From contig NZ_JAHKJW010000004.1 of assembly GCF_019710745.1 (NCBI RefSeq), positions 186,001 through 250,000 on the forward strand: DNA of 64,000 bases, given 5' to 3'. The translations under genes were made by a program, and so were the position numbers. Each line of letters starts with the position of its first letter. Within the stretch, counting starts at the first letter, position 1. Below, piece by piece: positions 1 to 8,113 of the stretch. Below the pieces are notes generated by a model. That model was not told where the DNA came from. It made no database searches and worked only from the letters and a program-made list of their open reading frames with translations. Origin of the DNA: Streptomyces beigongshangae. GTDB lineage: Bacteria > Actinomycetota > Actinomycetes > Streptomycetales > Streptomycetaceae.

Positions 1-87
1 GGTGCTGGAGCCGACGGGCGGTTCGTGGATGGCGAGCGTGGCGCGCACGAGGCTCTTGCCCGCACCGCCCTTGCTTCCCTTGGCCAT
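1..87 (-). CDS. CIS LysM-type baseplate protein, N-terminal fragment
   Basis: This is the first 29 codons of a minus-strand gene that leaves the window at base 1. It starts with ATG at 87 and the readable protein begins MAKGSKGGAGKSLVRATLAI. A short basic/Gly start followed by KSLVRATLAIHEPP resembles the N-terminus of the small LysM-containing baseplate or spike-hub proteins that follow the tube-like gene in phage-tail-like systems. It lies 15 bp downstream of the tube-like gene at 103-528 on the same strand, so it is probably the next gene of the same CIS operon. The LysM domain itself is outside the window, so the name rests on the N-terminal pattern and gene order. Confidence 0.6.
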   Translation of the reverse strand, partial: MAKGSKGGAGKSLVRATLAIHEPPVGSST

Positions 88-102
88 GTGGTGTCCGCCC
101 CC

Positions 103-528
103 TCAGTCCGTGAATCCGTGGTGCGTGATCTCCAGGACCTCGGTGGCCACGCTCGGGTTGGCCGGGTCCAGGGTGGGGCCCTGCCAGCTCACCGGCAGCA
201 CGTCGATCAGCCCCCAGTGCGCCACCTCCGAACCGTCCGCGCGCAGCGCGGCGATCTGCGCGGTCGGCCGCTTGATGCCGGTGGCCACGGAGGAGATCCA
301 GGCCGCGACCTTGGTGGTGTCGGGGGTCAGCGGCCGGGTCAGGCGGATGTTGGAGAACGTGACGCGGGACGGCAGCTGCCAGACGAACCCGTTGTTGCCG
401 CCCTCCTGGCGGTGCTCGACCTCCACCGCGGACGAGAGCCCCTCGCACCCGTTGAAGTACCCGAGGCTCTCGCCGTCGATGGTCAGGGTGAAGAAGATGG
501 TGGAGCCCGGGTCGAGATCGCGGGGCAT
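103..528 (-). CDS. CIS tail-tube-like protein (gp19 family)
   Basis: This 141-residue protein belongs to the T4 gp19-like tail tube family. Family features visible are an N-terminal 'DPGSTIFFTLTIDGESLGYFNGCEGLSS' type start (about residues 5-32), a middle part with a Thr/Arg-rich beta strand, and a C-terminal 'VLEITHHGFTD'. Contractile systems commonly carry two or more gp19 paralogues: one polymerises into the inner tube and the others act as tube initiators or adaptors between baseplate and tube. Because another gp19-like gene (4807-5250) lies directly after the sheath, that one is the better inner-tube candidate and this one is probably the baseplate-proximal paralogue. It sits in a tight minus-strand run with the LysM-type gene downstream. 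Confidence 0.8.
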   Translation of the reverse strand: MPRDLDPGSTIFFTLTIDGESLGYFNGCEGLSSAVEVEHRQEGGNNGFVWQLPSRVTFSNIRLTRPLTPDTTKVAAWISSVATGIKRPTAQIAALRADGSEVAHWGLIDVLPVSWQGPTLDPANPSVATEVLEITHHGFTD

Positions 529-575
529 CGGGGGCGGCCTTTCTGCGGACGTCGGTCGTGCGGGTCGTACTTCTC

Positions 576-612
576 GGTGCGGGTGCGGGTGCGGGTGCGG
601 GTGCGGGTACGG
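576..612. repeat. short tandem repeat, GGTGCG hexamer
   Basis: About six copies of a GGTGCG-type hexamer lie in the 100-bp gap between the tube-like gene (start 528) and the stop of the long Pro/Ala-rich gene (630). No gene is visible in the repeat. It could affect translation coupling or simply be slippage-prone sequence. Confidence 0.7.
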
Positions 613-629
613 GCGCGTGGTGCGGGCGG

Positions 630-3600
630 TCAGCGGCGGGGATCGCGGAGCTTGCCGATCCGCTCCCGGTCGAGCCGCAGTTCGGTACGGATCAGCCGGG
701 TGATCCGGCCGATCAGCCGGTGCGTCAGCTCGTCGAGCTGGAAGTCGGTGAGGGAACGGGGGTCGAACCGGCCCTCGTCGACGGCGGTGTACTCCGGCGG
801 CGGTTCACCGGGGGTGTACGGGGGCGGCGCGGCGCTCGCTGACACGGACACGGGTGCGGACACGGCTCCGGGTCCGGACGGCCCGCGTGATGTCGTGCCG
901 CCGACCGTGACCGGGGAGACGGCGGTGGTGGTCGTGGCGGACGCCGGCTGGGGCGGCCCGCTCGGTGCGTGTTGTACGGACGGTGCGCGTTGTACGGACG
1001 GTGTCCGCTGTACGGGGGTGGAGGGCGACGGGGTGGGTGCCGTGGTGGTGGTCGTGGTGGTGGTGGGGACGGCCTGGTTGGTGGGGGCGGAGAAGGACTG
1101 TCGCTGGACGGCCGGCAGTGCGGGAGGGGCACTCGGTCGGGACAGCCTCTGCGGCTGCGGGGCCGTCCTGGTGGCCGCGGCGGGCGGGGTGGTGCCGGAA
1201 GCGGGCCTGGCGGCCGCGAGGAGGGGCACGGCTCGGGCGGCGGGAGCGCCGGGGGCGACGGCACGCTGTACCGCCGGTCCGGAAGGGCTGAGCACCGGCG
1301 CCGGGCGGCGCAGCGGGACGGCGGCGGGGGGCGCGGCGGGAGTGCTGGGCGTGGTGGGTGCCAGGGCCGGGGTGAGTGCGCGGGCGGGGGTCAGTCCCCG
1401 TACGGGGGCAGCGGCCGTGGGCACGGTCGCGGACGGATGTGCGACTGCGGGCGGGCGGGTGGCTGTGGGTGGCTGCGTGACCGCGGACGTGCGTGTGACG
1501 GCGCGCTGCACCGTGGGCGGGCGCCCGCCGCCCGCTGTCCTGGCGTTCGCGCCGACGGGGTTCGGCGTGGGGTTCTGCACGGCGAGGGTGTGGGCGGCCG
1601 GGGCCGACAGGGGTACGGCGGGGAGGCGTTGGGGTGCCGGTGCCGGAGCGGGTGTACGAGTCGGTGCCGGTGTCCGGCGTGCCGTTGTCGCGCGCTGGAC
1701 GGGCGGCGGGCCTGCGGGGCTCGTACCGCCACCGGATGCCGCGGTACGCCCGGAGAGGGGTTGTGCGTCCGCGGGCGGGGCGGCGCGGGGAGCGCCGAGC
1801 AGGGGACGCTGCCGCGGGGCGGGCGAGGGCGCGATCGGAGGAGTGGCCGGGGACGCCGGAGGTACGGCCGCGGCGGTGGGCCGGTGCGCCGTGGGGGCGG
1901 GTGGCGCAGGGGGCGCAGAGGGCGTGGGGAGCGAGGGGGCGGCCCGGGTGACCGGCGGGGCCACGGGGGTCGTGGGGGTTGCGGGGGTTGCGGTCGGGAT
2001 GGCCGGAGCGGGCGGGGTGGCCGGGGTGGTGGGGCGCGCGGCTGACGGGCCGGTGGGGGGCAGGTGCCCCGGGGTCGGCGCGCCCAGACACATGCGCCGT
2101 GTCCCGGGAGAGGCGCTCCGCTGTACGGGGTACGCGCCGGTGCGGGACGGGGTGGCGGGGCCTGCCCCACTTGGGCCGGGGATTCCGGGAGTCCCGGGAA
2201 CGGGGGAGCCGGTGGCGGCGGCGGTTCCGGACGCGGAGGCCGGAGCGGCCAGGTGGCCGGAGCCGGTCGTAGCGCGCTGGACGGCGGCCGCCGCCCCGCC
2301 GGGTGAGGACGTGGTCCCGGTCGCCCTGACGGAAGGGCTGGTCGGCGCAACCGCTGCTTCCGCGGGCCTGGACGCGGGAGGCGTGGTCCCGGTGGATGCG
2401 GGCGTCGTCCTGCCGGAACCCGAACCCGGGGTCGCCCGCTGGACGTCGACCGCGGCGGCGCCGGGACGGGGTGCCGCCGTGCCACGCGTACCGTCCGCGG
2501 TCCCGCTGGGAACACTCGCGGTTGCGGCAGGGGCATCGGCGCGCGCCGCTGCCGCACGGCCGGGCTCGACCGCCGAGCGCTGGACGGCGGACGCGGTCGG
2601 CGCCTTGCGGGCGCGGACCGGTGTGTCACCGGCACCGGCACCGGTGGTCGTGGTGGTGACGGTAGGCGGTACGGCAGGACCGGATGTCGTGGGGGCGGGC
2701 GCACCGGCCGTCGCGGCCCGCGCGGGGGCCGCGTCGCGGGACTCGGCCGCCGCGCGCTGGACGGTGGCTGCCGCTTCGCCGGGGGCGGACGCGGTTCCGG
2801 TGGGACCGGCCGCCTTGTCGGCGGACCGGGCCGCCGCACCGACCGCAGCCGTGGTCGTAGCCGCAGCCGCGCTTCCACGGGGCGCGGCGTCGCTGTCGCC
2901 GCCGGTCGCCGCGCCCGCGGCACCGGAACGGGGCACCGCCCGCTGGACGTTGACCCCCGCTCCGCCGGAACGGGACACCGCGTTGCCGGAGCCGGTCCCC
3001 GTACCGTCGGCCGCGGCAGCACGGCGGCTCGGACCGGTCGCCGTACCGCCGCCCGGCGCAGACCTGACGGGACCGGCCGGAGCCGGGCCGCTCGGTCCGC
3101 TCGGACGGTTCGGACCGCTCGGATCGGGGCTGCCCGGGGCGGACGCTGTCGCGCTCGGACCGACCGGAGCGCCCGGACTGCCCGCCGGGGCTCGCTGGAC
3201 CTTGGCTGCCGCCCCCGGAGAGGGCGTGCCCATGCGTTCACCCGCCCCAGGACGGACCGAACCCGGCGTGGTGGGGCCGGGCGTCGCGGGCCTCGGCGTC
3301 GTAGGGCTCGGCGTCGTGGGGCCCGAGGCCGGCGGACCGGGTTTGGCAGGACCCGGCGCCGTGGGCCCTGGCGTCGTAGGACCCGAGGTCACAGGGCCGG
3401 GCGCCGACGGACCCGGCGTCATAGGACCCGGTGGCGTAATCGCCCCGCCTGCCCCTGGCGCCCCACCGGAACCCGAAGCCCCACCGGAACCCGAAGCCCC
3501 ACCGGCACTCGGCGCCGCCAGGCGTCGGGCCACCGGCAGAACCCGCTGCGGTGCCGCGGGCGTGGCGGTCGCCCTGGTCAGTGGGTTCCGCCGGTGGGGT

Positions 3601-4121
3601 GCGGGGGGCGGCACCGCCGTCACCCGGGGGCCGGTCGGGCGGGACGCGCGCTGCACCGGGAGAGCGTGCGGCGCGTCGCCGGACGCGGTGCCCGGGACCG
3701 TCTCGGCGGAGTCGGCCGACGCCACCGGCAGTACGCGCGCGGGCGGTTCGAGTCCCGGGACGGGCCCCGCCGACGTGGTGAGCGCGTTCCTGATCAGCCC
3801 GCCCGGCGCGCCGTCGAGCACGGCGTGGGACAGGGTCCCGGTGAGGGACGGGTTCTGCCAGGTGCTCAGCCGTCCGCCGAACCCGGAGTCCGCGACACCG
3901 GGCCGTCCCGTGGCGGCCCGCTGGATCGGCGGCAGCCCCGCCCAGCCGACCACGGCCACCGGCCCCGGCGTCGGCGTCGGTTCCGGCCCCGGTTCCGGCC
4001 CCGGTCCCGGAGTCGGCGAAGACGCCGCCGCCGAAGACGCCGCCGCCGAAGACGCCGCCGAAGACGCCGCCGCCGAAGTCGGGGCCGCCGTCCCGCCCCT
4101 CAGTCGGTCGAAGAACCCCAC
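630..4121 (-). CDS. very long Pro/Ala-rich CIS-locus protein with recurring VQR motifs
   Basis: This 1163-residue protein is of extreme composition (Ala, Pro, Gly, Thr, Ser). It starts MGFFDRLRGG and then has an Ala/Ser run and a Gly/Pro/Glu run. About 15 short islands of the form [P/A/T/N/D]-V-Q-R-[A/S/T] are spaced roughly 30-90 residues apart through the disordered middle. The last 60 residues differ: 'FDPRSLTDFQLDELTHRLIGRI' followed by a basic helix, likely a folded or coiled anchor. It lies between the small assembly genes and the second tube-like gene of the CIS operon. I do not recognise a catalytic domain. The VQR pattern resembles motifs in eCIS-associated DUF4157 proteins, so a surface filament, linker or cargo-tethering role is possible but inferred. 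The opposite strand is also open for most of this length because of composition; the minus frame is chosen for operon order and its folded ends. Confidence 0.75.
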   Translation of the reverse strand: MGFFDRLRGGTAAPTSAAASSAASSAAASSAAASSPTPGPGPEPGPEPTPTPGPVAVVGWAGLPPIQRAATGRPGVADSGFGGRLSTWQNPSLTGTLSHAVLDGAPGGLIRNALTTSAGPVPGLEPPARVLPVASADSAETVPGTASGDAPHALPVQRASRPTGPRVTAVPPPAPHRRNPLTRATATPAAPQRVLPVARRLAAPSAGGASGSGGASGSGGAPGAGGAITPPGPMTPGPSAPGPVTSGPTTPGPTAPGPAKPGPPASGPTTPSPTTPRPATPGPTTPGSVRPGAGERMGTPSPGAAAKVQRAPAGSPGAPVGPSATASAPGSPDPSGPNRPSGPSGPAPAGPVRSAPGGGTATGPSRRAAAADGTGTGSGNAVSRSGGAGVNVQRAVPRSGAAGAATGGDSDAAPRGSAAAATTTAAVGAAARSADKAAGPTGTASAPGEAAATVQRAAAESRDAAPARAATAGAPAPTTSGPAVPPTVTTTTTGAGAGDTPVRARKAPTASAVQRSAVEPGRAAAARADAPAATASVPSGTADGTRGTAAPRPGAAAVDVQRATPGSGSGRTTPASTGTTPPASRPAEAAVAPTSPSVRATGTTSSPGGAAAAVQRATTGSGHLAAPASASGTAAATGSPVPGTPGIPGPSGAGPATPSRTGAYPVQRSASPGTRRMCLGAPTPGHLPPTGPSAARPTTPATPPAPAIPTATPATPTTPVAPPVTRAAPSLPTPSAPPAPPAPTAHRPTAAAVPPASPATPPIAPSPAPRQRPLLGAPRAAPPADAQPLSGRTAASGGGTSPAGPPPVQRATTARRTPAPTRTPAPAPAPQRLPAVPLSAPAAHTLAVQNPTPNPVGANARTAGGGRPPTVQRAVTRTSAVTQPPTATRPPAVAHPSATVPTAAAPVRGLTPARALTPALAPTTPSTPAAPPAAVPLRRPAPVLSPSGPAVQRAVAPGAPAARAVPLLAAARPASGTTPPAAATRTAPQPQRLSRPSAPPALPAVQRQSFSAPTNQAVPTTTTTTTTAPTPSPSTPVQRTPSVQRAPSVQHAPSGPPQPASATTTTAVSPVTVGGTTSRGPSGPGAVSAPVSVSASAAPPPYTPGEPPPEYTAVDEGRFDPRSLTDFQLDELTHRLIGRITRLIRTELRLDRERIGKLRDPRR

Positions 4122-4124
4122 CGA

Positions 4125-4283
4125 TCAGCCCTCCGCCCCGCCCCGGGTCACCAGGGACGCGATCTGTTCCGTGTAGCGGCGGCGGTCCTGGTGTTCGAGG
4201 TCCAGGATCGTCTCCAGGCTCCAGTGGAAGTGGTAGGCGACGTACGCGATCTCCTCGTGCAGCCGGTCGGTCGCGTACGTCAC
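4125..4283 (-). CDS. small CIS assembly protein, DUF6760-like
   Basis: This 52-residue protein starts with GTG at 4283, four bases inside the end of the upstream gene (GTGA overlap), which supports translational coupling. The protein runs VTYATDRLHEEIAYVAYHFH and continues with a WSLETILDLEHQDRR-type segment, a compact helical protein with a conserved HW pair. This matches the very small DUF6760-type proteins found in phage-tail-like and eCIS operons next to the tube and the tail-assembly protein. Longer in-frame starts exist upstream (to 4343) but would overlap the preceding gene by more than 60 bases. Function is unknown; a chaperone or minor structural role is likely from context. Confidence 0.65.
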   Translation of the reverse strand: MTYATDRLHEEIAYVAYHFHWSLETILDLEHQDRRRYTEQIASLVTRGGAEG

Positions 4284-4807
4284 GATTCCCCCAGGCGGCT
4301 CCCGCCGAGTTCGACCTCGAAGGGCTCCGAGCAGTGCGGGCACTCCACGGCGGCGCGGGTGTGGCCCTCGGCGTTGACCTGCCGGTAGAAGTCCTGCAGG
4401 AAGGCGAGATCGGAGGCGAACATGTTCTCCACGATCCCGTCGTGCACCATCGCCAGCGTGCCGAGGCGGGTGATGACCCGGCCCAGCAGGACCACCGACA
4501 GATAGGCGGGGTTCTCCTGGACGCGGACGTCCCGCAGCGGGATCAGCTCGTCCCGCGCGGTGGCGAGACGCATCACACCGTCCCTGTGCACCGTCCCCGA
4601 GTCGTCCACGTAGCCGCGCGGCAACTCGAAGGGGAACTCCGTGCGCAGCGGCTGTGCGACCGGCGCGGGGGCCGGGTTCGGGGCCGGAGCCGGAGCCGGA
4701 GCGGCGGCGGGCGCCGGAGCAGGGTTCTGCTCCGGCGCCGCCACCGGTTCCGGCGCCGGTGCGTGCGCTATCGGGTTCGCGCCCGCCCTGGCAGCCGTAC
4801 GGCGCAT
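4280..4807 (-). CDS. CIS tail assembly protein with Pro-rich N-terminus
   Basis: This 175-residue protein starts at ATG 4807, which shares a base with the tube gene's stop (TAATG). The first 55 residues are a Pro/Ala/Glu-rich linker. The rest is a folded domain containing 'LPRGYVDDSGTVHRDGVMRL', a 'VVLLGRVITRLG' helix and a C-terminal 'VECPHCSEPFEVEL' with a single CxxC pair. Small proteins of this type follow the tube gene in contractile tail operons and resemble tail assembly chaperones or baseplate-initiating proteins. The one CxxC could bind metal as a dimer. The next gene overlaps by four bases. Assignment is by position and general pattern. Confidence 0.65.
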   Translation of the reverse strand: MRRTAARAGANPIAHAPAPEPVAAPEQNPAPAPAAAPAPAPAPNPAPAPVAQPLRTEFPFELPRGYVDDSGTVHRDGVMRLATARDELIPLRDVRVQENPAYLSVVLLGRVITRLGTLAMVHDGIVENMFASDLAFLQDFYRQVNAEGHTRAAVECPHCSEPFEVELGGSRLGES

Positions 4808-5250
4808 TACTCGATGACCAGTTCTTCGAAGACGATGGTCACGGTCTCGGTGAGCGCGGCGGCCTCGCCGGCCTTCAGGGCGCTGGCGTCGATCTTGCTG
4901 CACCAGGCGTTGCGCATGTTGTACCGCTTCACCGGGTTGTTCTGGTAGTCCATCATGATGATCGACGCGTTCTTGCGGGCCGTGCTCATCTGGCCCGTGA
5001 TCGAGTCGTTGATCCAGGTCGTGAAGGCCGGGGACTGGGTCATGCCGCGCACCACGGTGCACTGCCCGTCCTTCTGGACGCCGGGCATGAGGCTGACCTC
5101 GGGGCGGCCCTGCGCCGAGTTCGACAGGTGCTTGATGACGTCCTGTTCGATGCTGAGGCCGTTGACCTCGGCGAGGTACTCGACCATCACGCCGTCGATC
5201 TGGAGACCGAAATTATGTGAAGTGAGGGCGTCACCCGGGCTGAGACTCAT
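4807..5250 (-). CDS. CIS inner tube protein (gp19 family)
   Basis: This 147-residue gp19-family tube protein lies immediately downstream of the sheath gene, the standard place for the inner tube of contractile injection systems. Visible family features are the N-terminal 'SHNFGLQIDGVMVEYLAEVNGLSIEQDV', a central 'FTTWINDSITGQMSTARKNASIIMMDYQ' and the terminal 'LTETVTIVFEELVIE' strand. Hexamers stack to form the rigid tube that is pushed through the target boundary when the sheath contracts. It starts at ATG 5250 with an AAGGACA-type ribosome site. It ends TAATG-coupled to the next gene. Between it and the sheath is a 12-bp tandem repeat. Confidence 0.88.
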   Translation of the reverse strand: MSLSPGDALTSHNFGLQIDGVMVEYLAEVNGLSIEQDVIKHLSNSAQGRPEVSLMPGVQKDGQCTVVRGMTQSPAFTTWINDSITGQMSTARKNASIIMMDYQNNPVKRYNMRNAWCSKIDASALKAGEAAALTETVTIVFEELVIE

Positions 5251-5277
5251 CTGTTCTCTGTCCTTCTGAGGGTTCTT

Positions 5278-5337
5278 GCTGGAGGTCCTGCTGGAGGTCC
5301 TGCTGGAGGTCCTGCGGGGGATCCTGCTGGGGGATCT
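5278..5337. repeat. 12-bp tandem repeat between sheath and tube genes
   Basis: Five consecutive 12-bp units based on GCTGGAGGTCCT are present, the first three identical and the last two degenerate. They lie between the sheath stop (5379) and the tube start (5250). On the coding (minus) strand the unit reads AGGACCTCCAGC. No gene is encoded. It could tune the sheath/tube expression ratio, which is speculative. Confidence 0.8.
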
Positions 5338-5378
5338 CGGTCATTCGGTTACGACGTGCGCGGGGAGCGGGCCGGGGC

Positions 5379-6974
5379 CTACTCCTCCAGCTCGCCGCTG
5401 CCGCTGGAGAACTGCGCCAGCCGGAAGATGACGAACTCGGCGGGCTTGACCGGCGCGATGCCGATCTCGCAGATGACGCGCCCGAGGTCGACCGACTCCG
5501 GGGTGTTGGTCTCCTCGTCGCACTTGACGTAGAACGCCTCCTCCGGCCGCTGGCCGAAGAGCGCGCCGCTGCGCCACTCGTTGACGAGGAACGCCGAGAC
5601 GTTGCGCCGGATCCGCGCCCACAGGTTGTGGTCGTTCGGCTCGAACACCACCCACTGGGTGCCGAGCAGGATCGACTCCTCCAGGTAGTTGAAGTACCGG
5701 CGGACGTTCAGGTAGCGCCAGGCCGGGTCCGAGGACATGGTGCGGGCGCCCCAGACGCGGATGCCGCGGCCCGGGAAGGCGCGGATGCAGTTGACGCCGA
5801 CGGGGTTGAGCAGGTCCTGCTCGCCGCGGGTGATCTGGAGCTCCAGGTCCACCGCACCGCGCACGACCTCGTTGGCGGGCGCCTTGTGCACACCGCGCTC
5901 GAAGTCGTTGCGGGCCCAGATGCCGGCGACGTGGCCGCTCGGCGGGGTCAGCCGGGACTGGCCGGTCGCCGGGTCGAAGACCTTGATCCAGGGGTAGTAC
6001 AGGGCCGCGTACTTGGAGTCGTAGCCCGCGGTCTCCTGGCGCCAGACGCGGATCTCCCGGGCGTTGAGGCTCGGCGGCGGGTCGATGACGGCGACGCGGT
6101 CGCCCATCAGCTCGCAGTGCGCGATCAGGCCGAGCTGGACGGCCTTCACGGCCTCCAGGTCGATCGCGCCGCGCTGGTAGGCGGCCATCAGGTCGGGGAC
6201 GGCGACCATGGAGATCTCGTCCACGGCCTCCAGGCCGCCGAAGCCGGTGCGGTCGGCGGAGTCGCCGAGGTACTGGGCCGGGCCGGGGTGGGCGTCGTCC
6301 GACCCGGCGGGGACGGCGGGGGCCGCCGGGGCCGCGGGGGCGGCCAGGGCCACCGTCTGGTTCTCGGGCCGCACCAGTTGCGCGGCGGGCGCCGCCTCCT
6401 GCACGGTGATGAGCTTGGAGCGCTCCTTCACCTGCGTGACGACGTAGTTGCGGCCGCCCTTCTTGGCGGTCACGTCGAAGGTCTCGACCGGCTTGCCGCC
6501 GTCCTTGACGATCAGCTTGAAGCGCTCGGCGGGGCCCTCGCCCTCGGGATCGGCGACCTCGACGCTGAGCGAGTCGCCCGCGACGGCGGTCACGCTGAAG
6601 GTGCCGAGCTGCTTCGGCTCGCCCGCCGGGAGCGCGGCCGGGGCCGCGGAGCCGGTGACGGCGGCCGGGGCGCCGTTCGAGAGGGCGCCGTTCGCCGGGG
6701 CGCCCCCGGCGTCACCGCCGACCCGTACGACGTACGCGGCACTGCCGCCGTTGTTGAAGAACCCGTACACGGAGTGCGCGAGGTGGAAACCGTCGGTGAA
6801 GGCGCCGAAGGCCGCGACGTACTGGGACCAGTTGGTCACCAGGGTCGGCTGGTTCAGCGGGCCGGTCGGGGCGAGCCCGACGAAGGCCGCCACCGACGTG
6901 CCCACTCCCTCGATGGGACGCGAGCCGCTGGCCACCTCCTCGACGTATACGCCGGGTGACAGGTAGGACGGCAT
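5379..6974 (-). CDS. CIS contractile sheath protein
   Basis: This 531-residue phage-tail-sheath family protein starts 'MPSYLSPGVYVEEVASGSRP', the classic sheath N-terminus, followed by the 'GVGTSVAAFVGLAPTGP' and 'FFNNGGSAAYVVRV' segments. The C-terminal half carries the conserved sheath core ('RGIRVWGARTMSSDP', 'WRYLNVRRYFNYLEESI') and a C-terminal strand ending in 'EFVIFRLAQFSSG'. Residues about 80-220 form a variable, Ala/Pro-rich surface insertion. The sheath surrounds the inner tube and contracts to drive injection. The start is ATG 6974 with a GAGGAG ribosome site. It heads the minus-strand structural gene run, with the tube next. Confidence 0.93.
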   Translation of the reverse strand: MPSYLSPGVYVEEVASGSRPIEGVGTSVAAFVGLAPTGPLNQPTLVTNWSQYVAAFGAFTDGFHLAHSVYGFFNNGGSAAYVVRVGGDAGGAPANGALSNGAPAAVTGSAAPAALPAGEPKQLGTFSVTAVAGDSLSVEVADPEGEGPAERFKLIVKDGGKPVETFDVTAKKGGRNYVVTQVKERSKLITVQEAAPAAQLVRPENQTVALAAPAAPAAPAVPAGSDDAHPGPAQYLGDSADRTGFGGLEAVDEISMVAVPDLMAAYQRGAIDLEAVKAVQLGLIAHCELMGDRVAVIDPPPSLNAREIRVWRQETAGYDSKYAALYYPWIKVFDPATGQSRLTPPSGHVAGIWARNDFERGVHKAPANEVVRGAVDLELQITRGEQDLLNPVGVNCIRAFPGRGIRVWGARTMSSDPAWRYLNVRRYFNYLEESILLGTQWVVFEPNDHNLWARIRRNVSAFLVNEWRSGALFGQRPEEAFYVKCDEETNTPESVDLGRVICEIGIAPVKPAEFVIFRLAQFSSGSGELEE

Positions 6975-7206
6975 GCTCTGCGCTCCTCGGGGTACAAGAC
7001 GGGTCTCGTACGACCTTCACGCGCGCGGCGCGTTCGTTGAAACGTCCTCCGGTACCTGATCGGGGGCACATCACCTGCCCACAAGGGCACCCTTGTGCCG
7101 TCGGGTGTCCTCCCGCCCCCGGGATCTGCCCGGGAGGCTGCCCCTCCCGTCCTCCCGTCGCCCGGCCCCGTCGGGTAGGGCTGGGACCAGCTGTGGAGGG
7201 AACGTC

Positions 7207-7983
7207 ATGCGCGCGCAGGAAACCCGGGCCGATCAGGCCACTCACGATCAGGCCCGGGTCCGCCCGCAGAAGATGTCGGCCGCGCCGGCCATGCTGAACT
7301 CGTCGGGCGGCACGCCCAGCGGTGCGCTGCTCCAGGCGCTCAGGTCCGCGTTCCCGCTGTTCCGGACGGTGCCCCCGCAGCAGATCGGCCAGTTCCTGCC
7401 GCGGATCGCCGAGGTGCTGAGGCGGGTCCGGACGGGCCTGGACTCGCAGGGCGCGCAGATCGCCCTGGTCGGGCAGACGTCGGCGTTCGACCTGGGGGCG
7501 AGGGGAGCGGGCGACGCCGGTGTGGCCGGCTGGGTCGACCCCAGCGCACAGGACCTGATGGCCCGGCTGAACCCGAACCACATGAAGAGCGAGGACCTCC
7601 CCTCCATGGACCCGGGGCGCGGCGGCCCGATCAACCTGCGCGAGGACGGCGAGGTGGCCTGGTACGTCATCCACGAGGCCACGCACCGGTTCGCCGGCAC
7701 GCTCGACTACCAGTACAGCTCGTACGACCACGAGCTCCAGGAGGACGCCGCGCAGGCCGGCCTGGCGGGGGCCCTGGGCCAGGCCGCCGTGGCCGACCAG
7801 GACGCCGAGATGCTCGGCAGGCGCGTCGCGCGCGACCCGGCCACCTACACGGGCCAGAACGGGACGGCGCGTCCGCTGCGGCAGGAGAACTGGTACGCCA
7901 TGGGACGGCGCGCGCTGATGAACGCCGACTCCTACGCGCACTTCGTGATGACGGCGACCGGGTCACCGATCCCCAGGGGCTGA
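7207..7983 (+). CDS. M35 (aspzincin)-like zinc metallopeptidase, candidate CIS effector
   Basis: This 258-residue protein starts at ATG 7207 with a GGAGG ribosome site. Residues 156-160 are HEATH, an HExxH zinc site. Residues 164-170 are GTLDYQY, matching the GTxDxxY element whose Asp is the third zinc ligand in aspzincins. Residues 239-246 are NADSYAHF, matching the C-terminal NADS-Y-F block of the lysine-specific metallo-endopeptidase branch of M35. There is no signal peptide, unlike classical secreted M35 enzymes, so delivery by another route is implied. The gene lies head-to-head with the sheath gene inside the CIS locus, on the opposite strand to the structural genes, and ends in a strong hairpin. 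A role as CIS cargo cutting a host or self protein is inferred. The N-terminal 60 residues look unstructured and could be a loading tag. Confidence 0.7.
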   Translation: MRAQETRADQATHDQARVRPQKMSAAPAMLNSSGGTPSGALLQALRSAFPLFRTVPPQQIGQFLPRIAEVLRRVRTGLDSQGAQIALVGQTSAFDLGARGAGDAGVAGWVDPSAQDLMARLNPNHMKSEDLPSMDPGRGGPINLREDGEVAWYVIHEATHRFAGTLDYQYSSYDHELQEDAAQAGLAGALGQAAVADQDAEMLGRRVARDPATYTGQNGTARPLRQENWYAMGRRALMNADSYAHFVMTATGSPIPRG

Positions 7984-8000
7984 CGGTCCTGACGGTCATC

Positions 8001-8040
8001 ACGGCTGCCCCGCCCCCCGGCTGGGGGGCGGGGCAGCCGT
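8001..8040 (+). terminator. strong hairpin after the metallopeptidase gene
   Basis: An 18-bp perfect stem (8001-8018 paired with 8023-8040) with a 4-base loop starts 18 bases after the stop of the metallopeptidase gene. No long T-run follows, as is usual in Streptomyces. It isolates this gene from the membrane protein gene at 8114. Confidence 0.75.
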
Positions 8041-8113
8041 GCCGCCTCTTCGGGCAGGCATCGTGCCCCGGGGCTTCCTGACCCGGCACCGGTGCCGCGT
8101 TTAACGTCCGAGA

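Noticed and set aside
25..4176. Very long plus-strand open frame of over 1300 codons opposite the Pro/Ala-rich gene
   Set aside because: It crosses the tube-like gene and is a composition artefact of GC-rich repeats. The minus frame has a sensible start, operon order, VQR motifs and a folded C-terminus.
5628..6959. Long plus-strand open frame opposite the sheath gene
   Set aside because: Shadow of the sheath coding sequence; the product is Val/Gly/Arg-rich with no domain.
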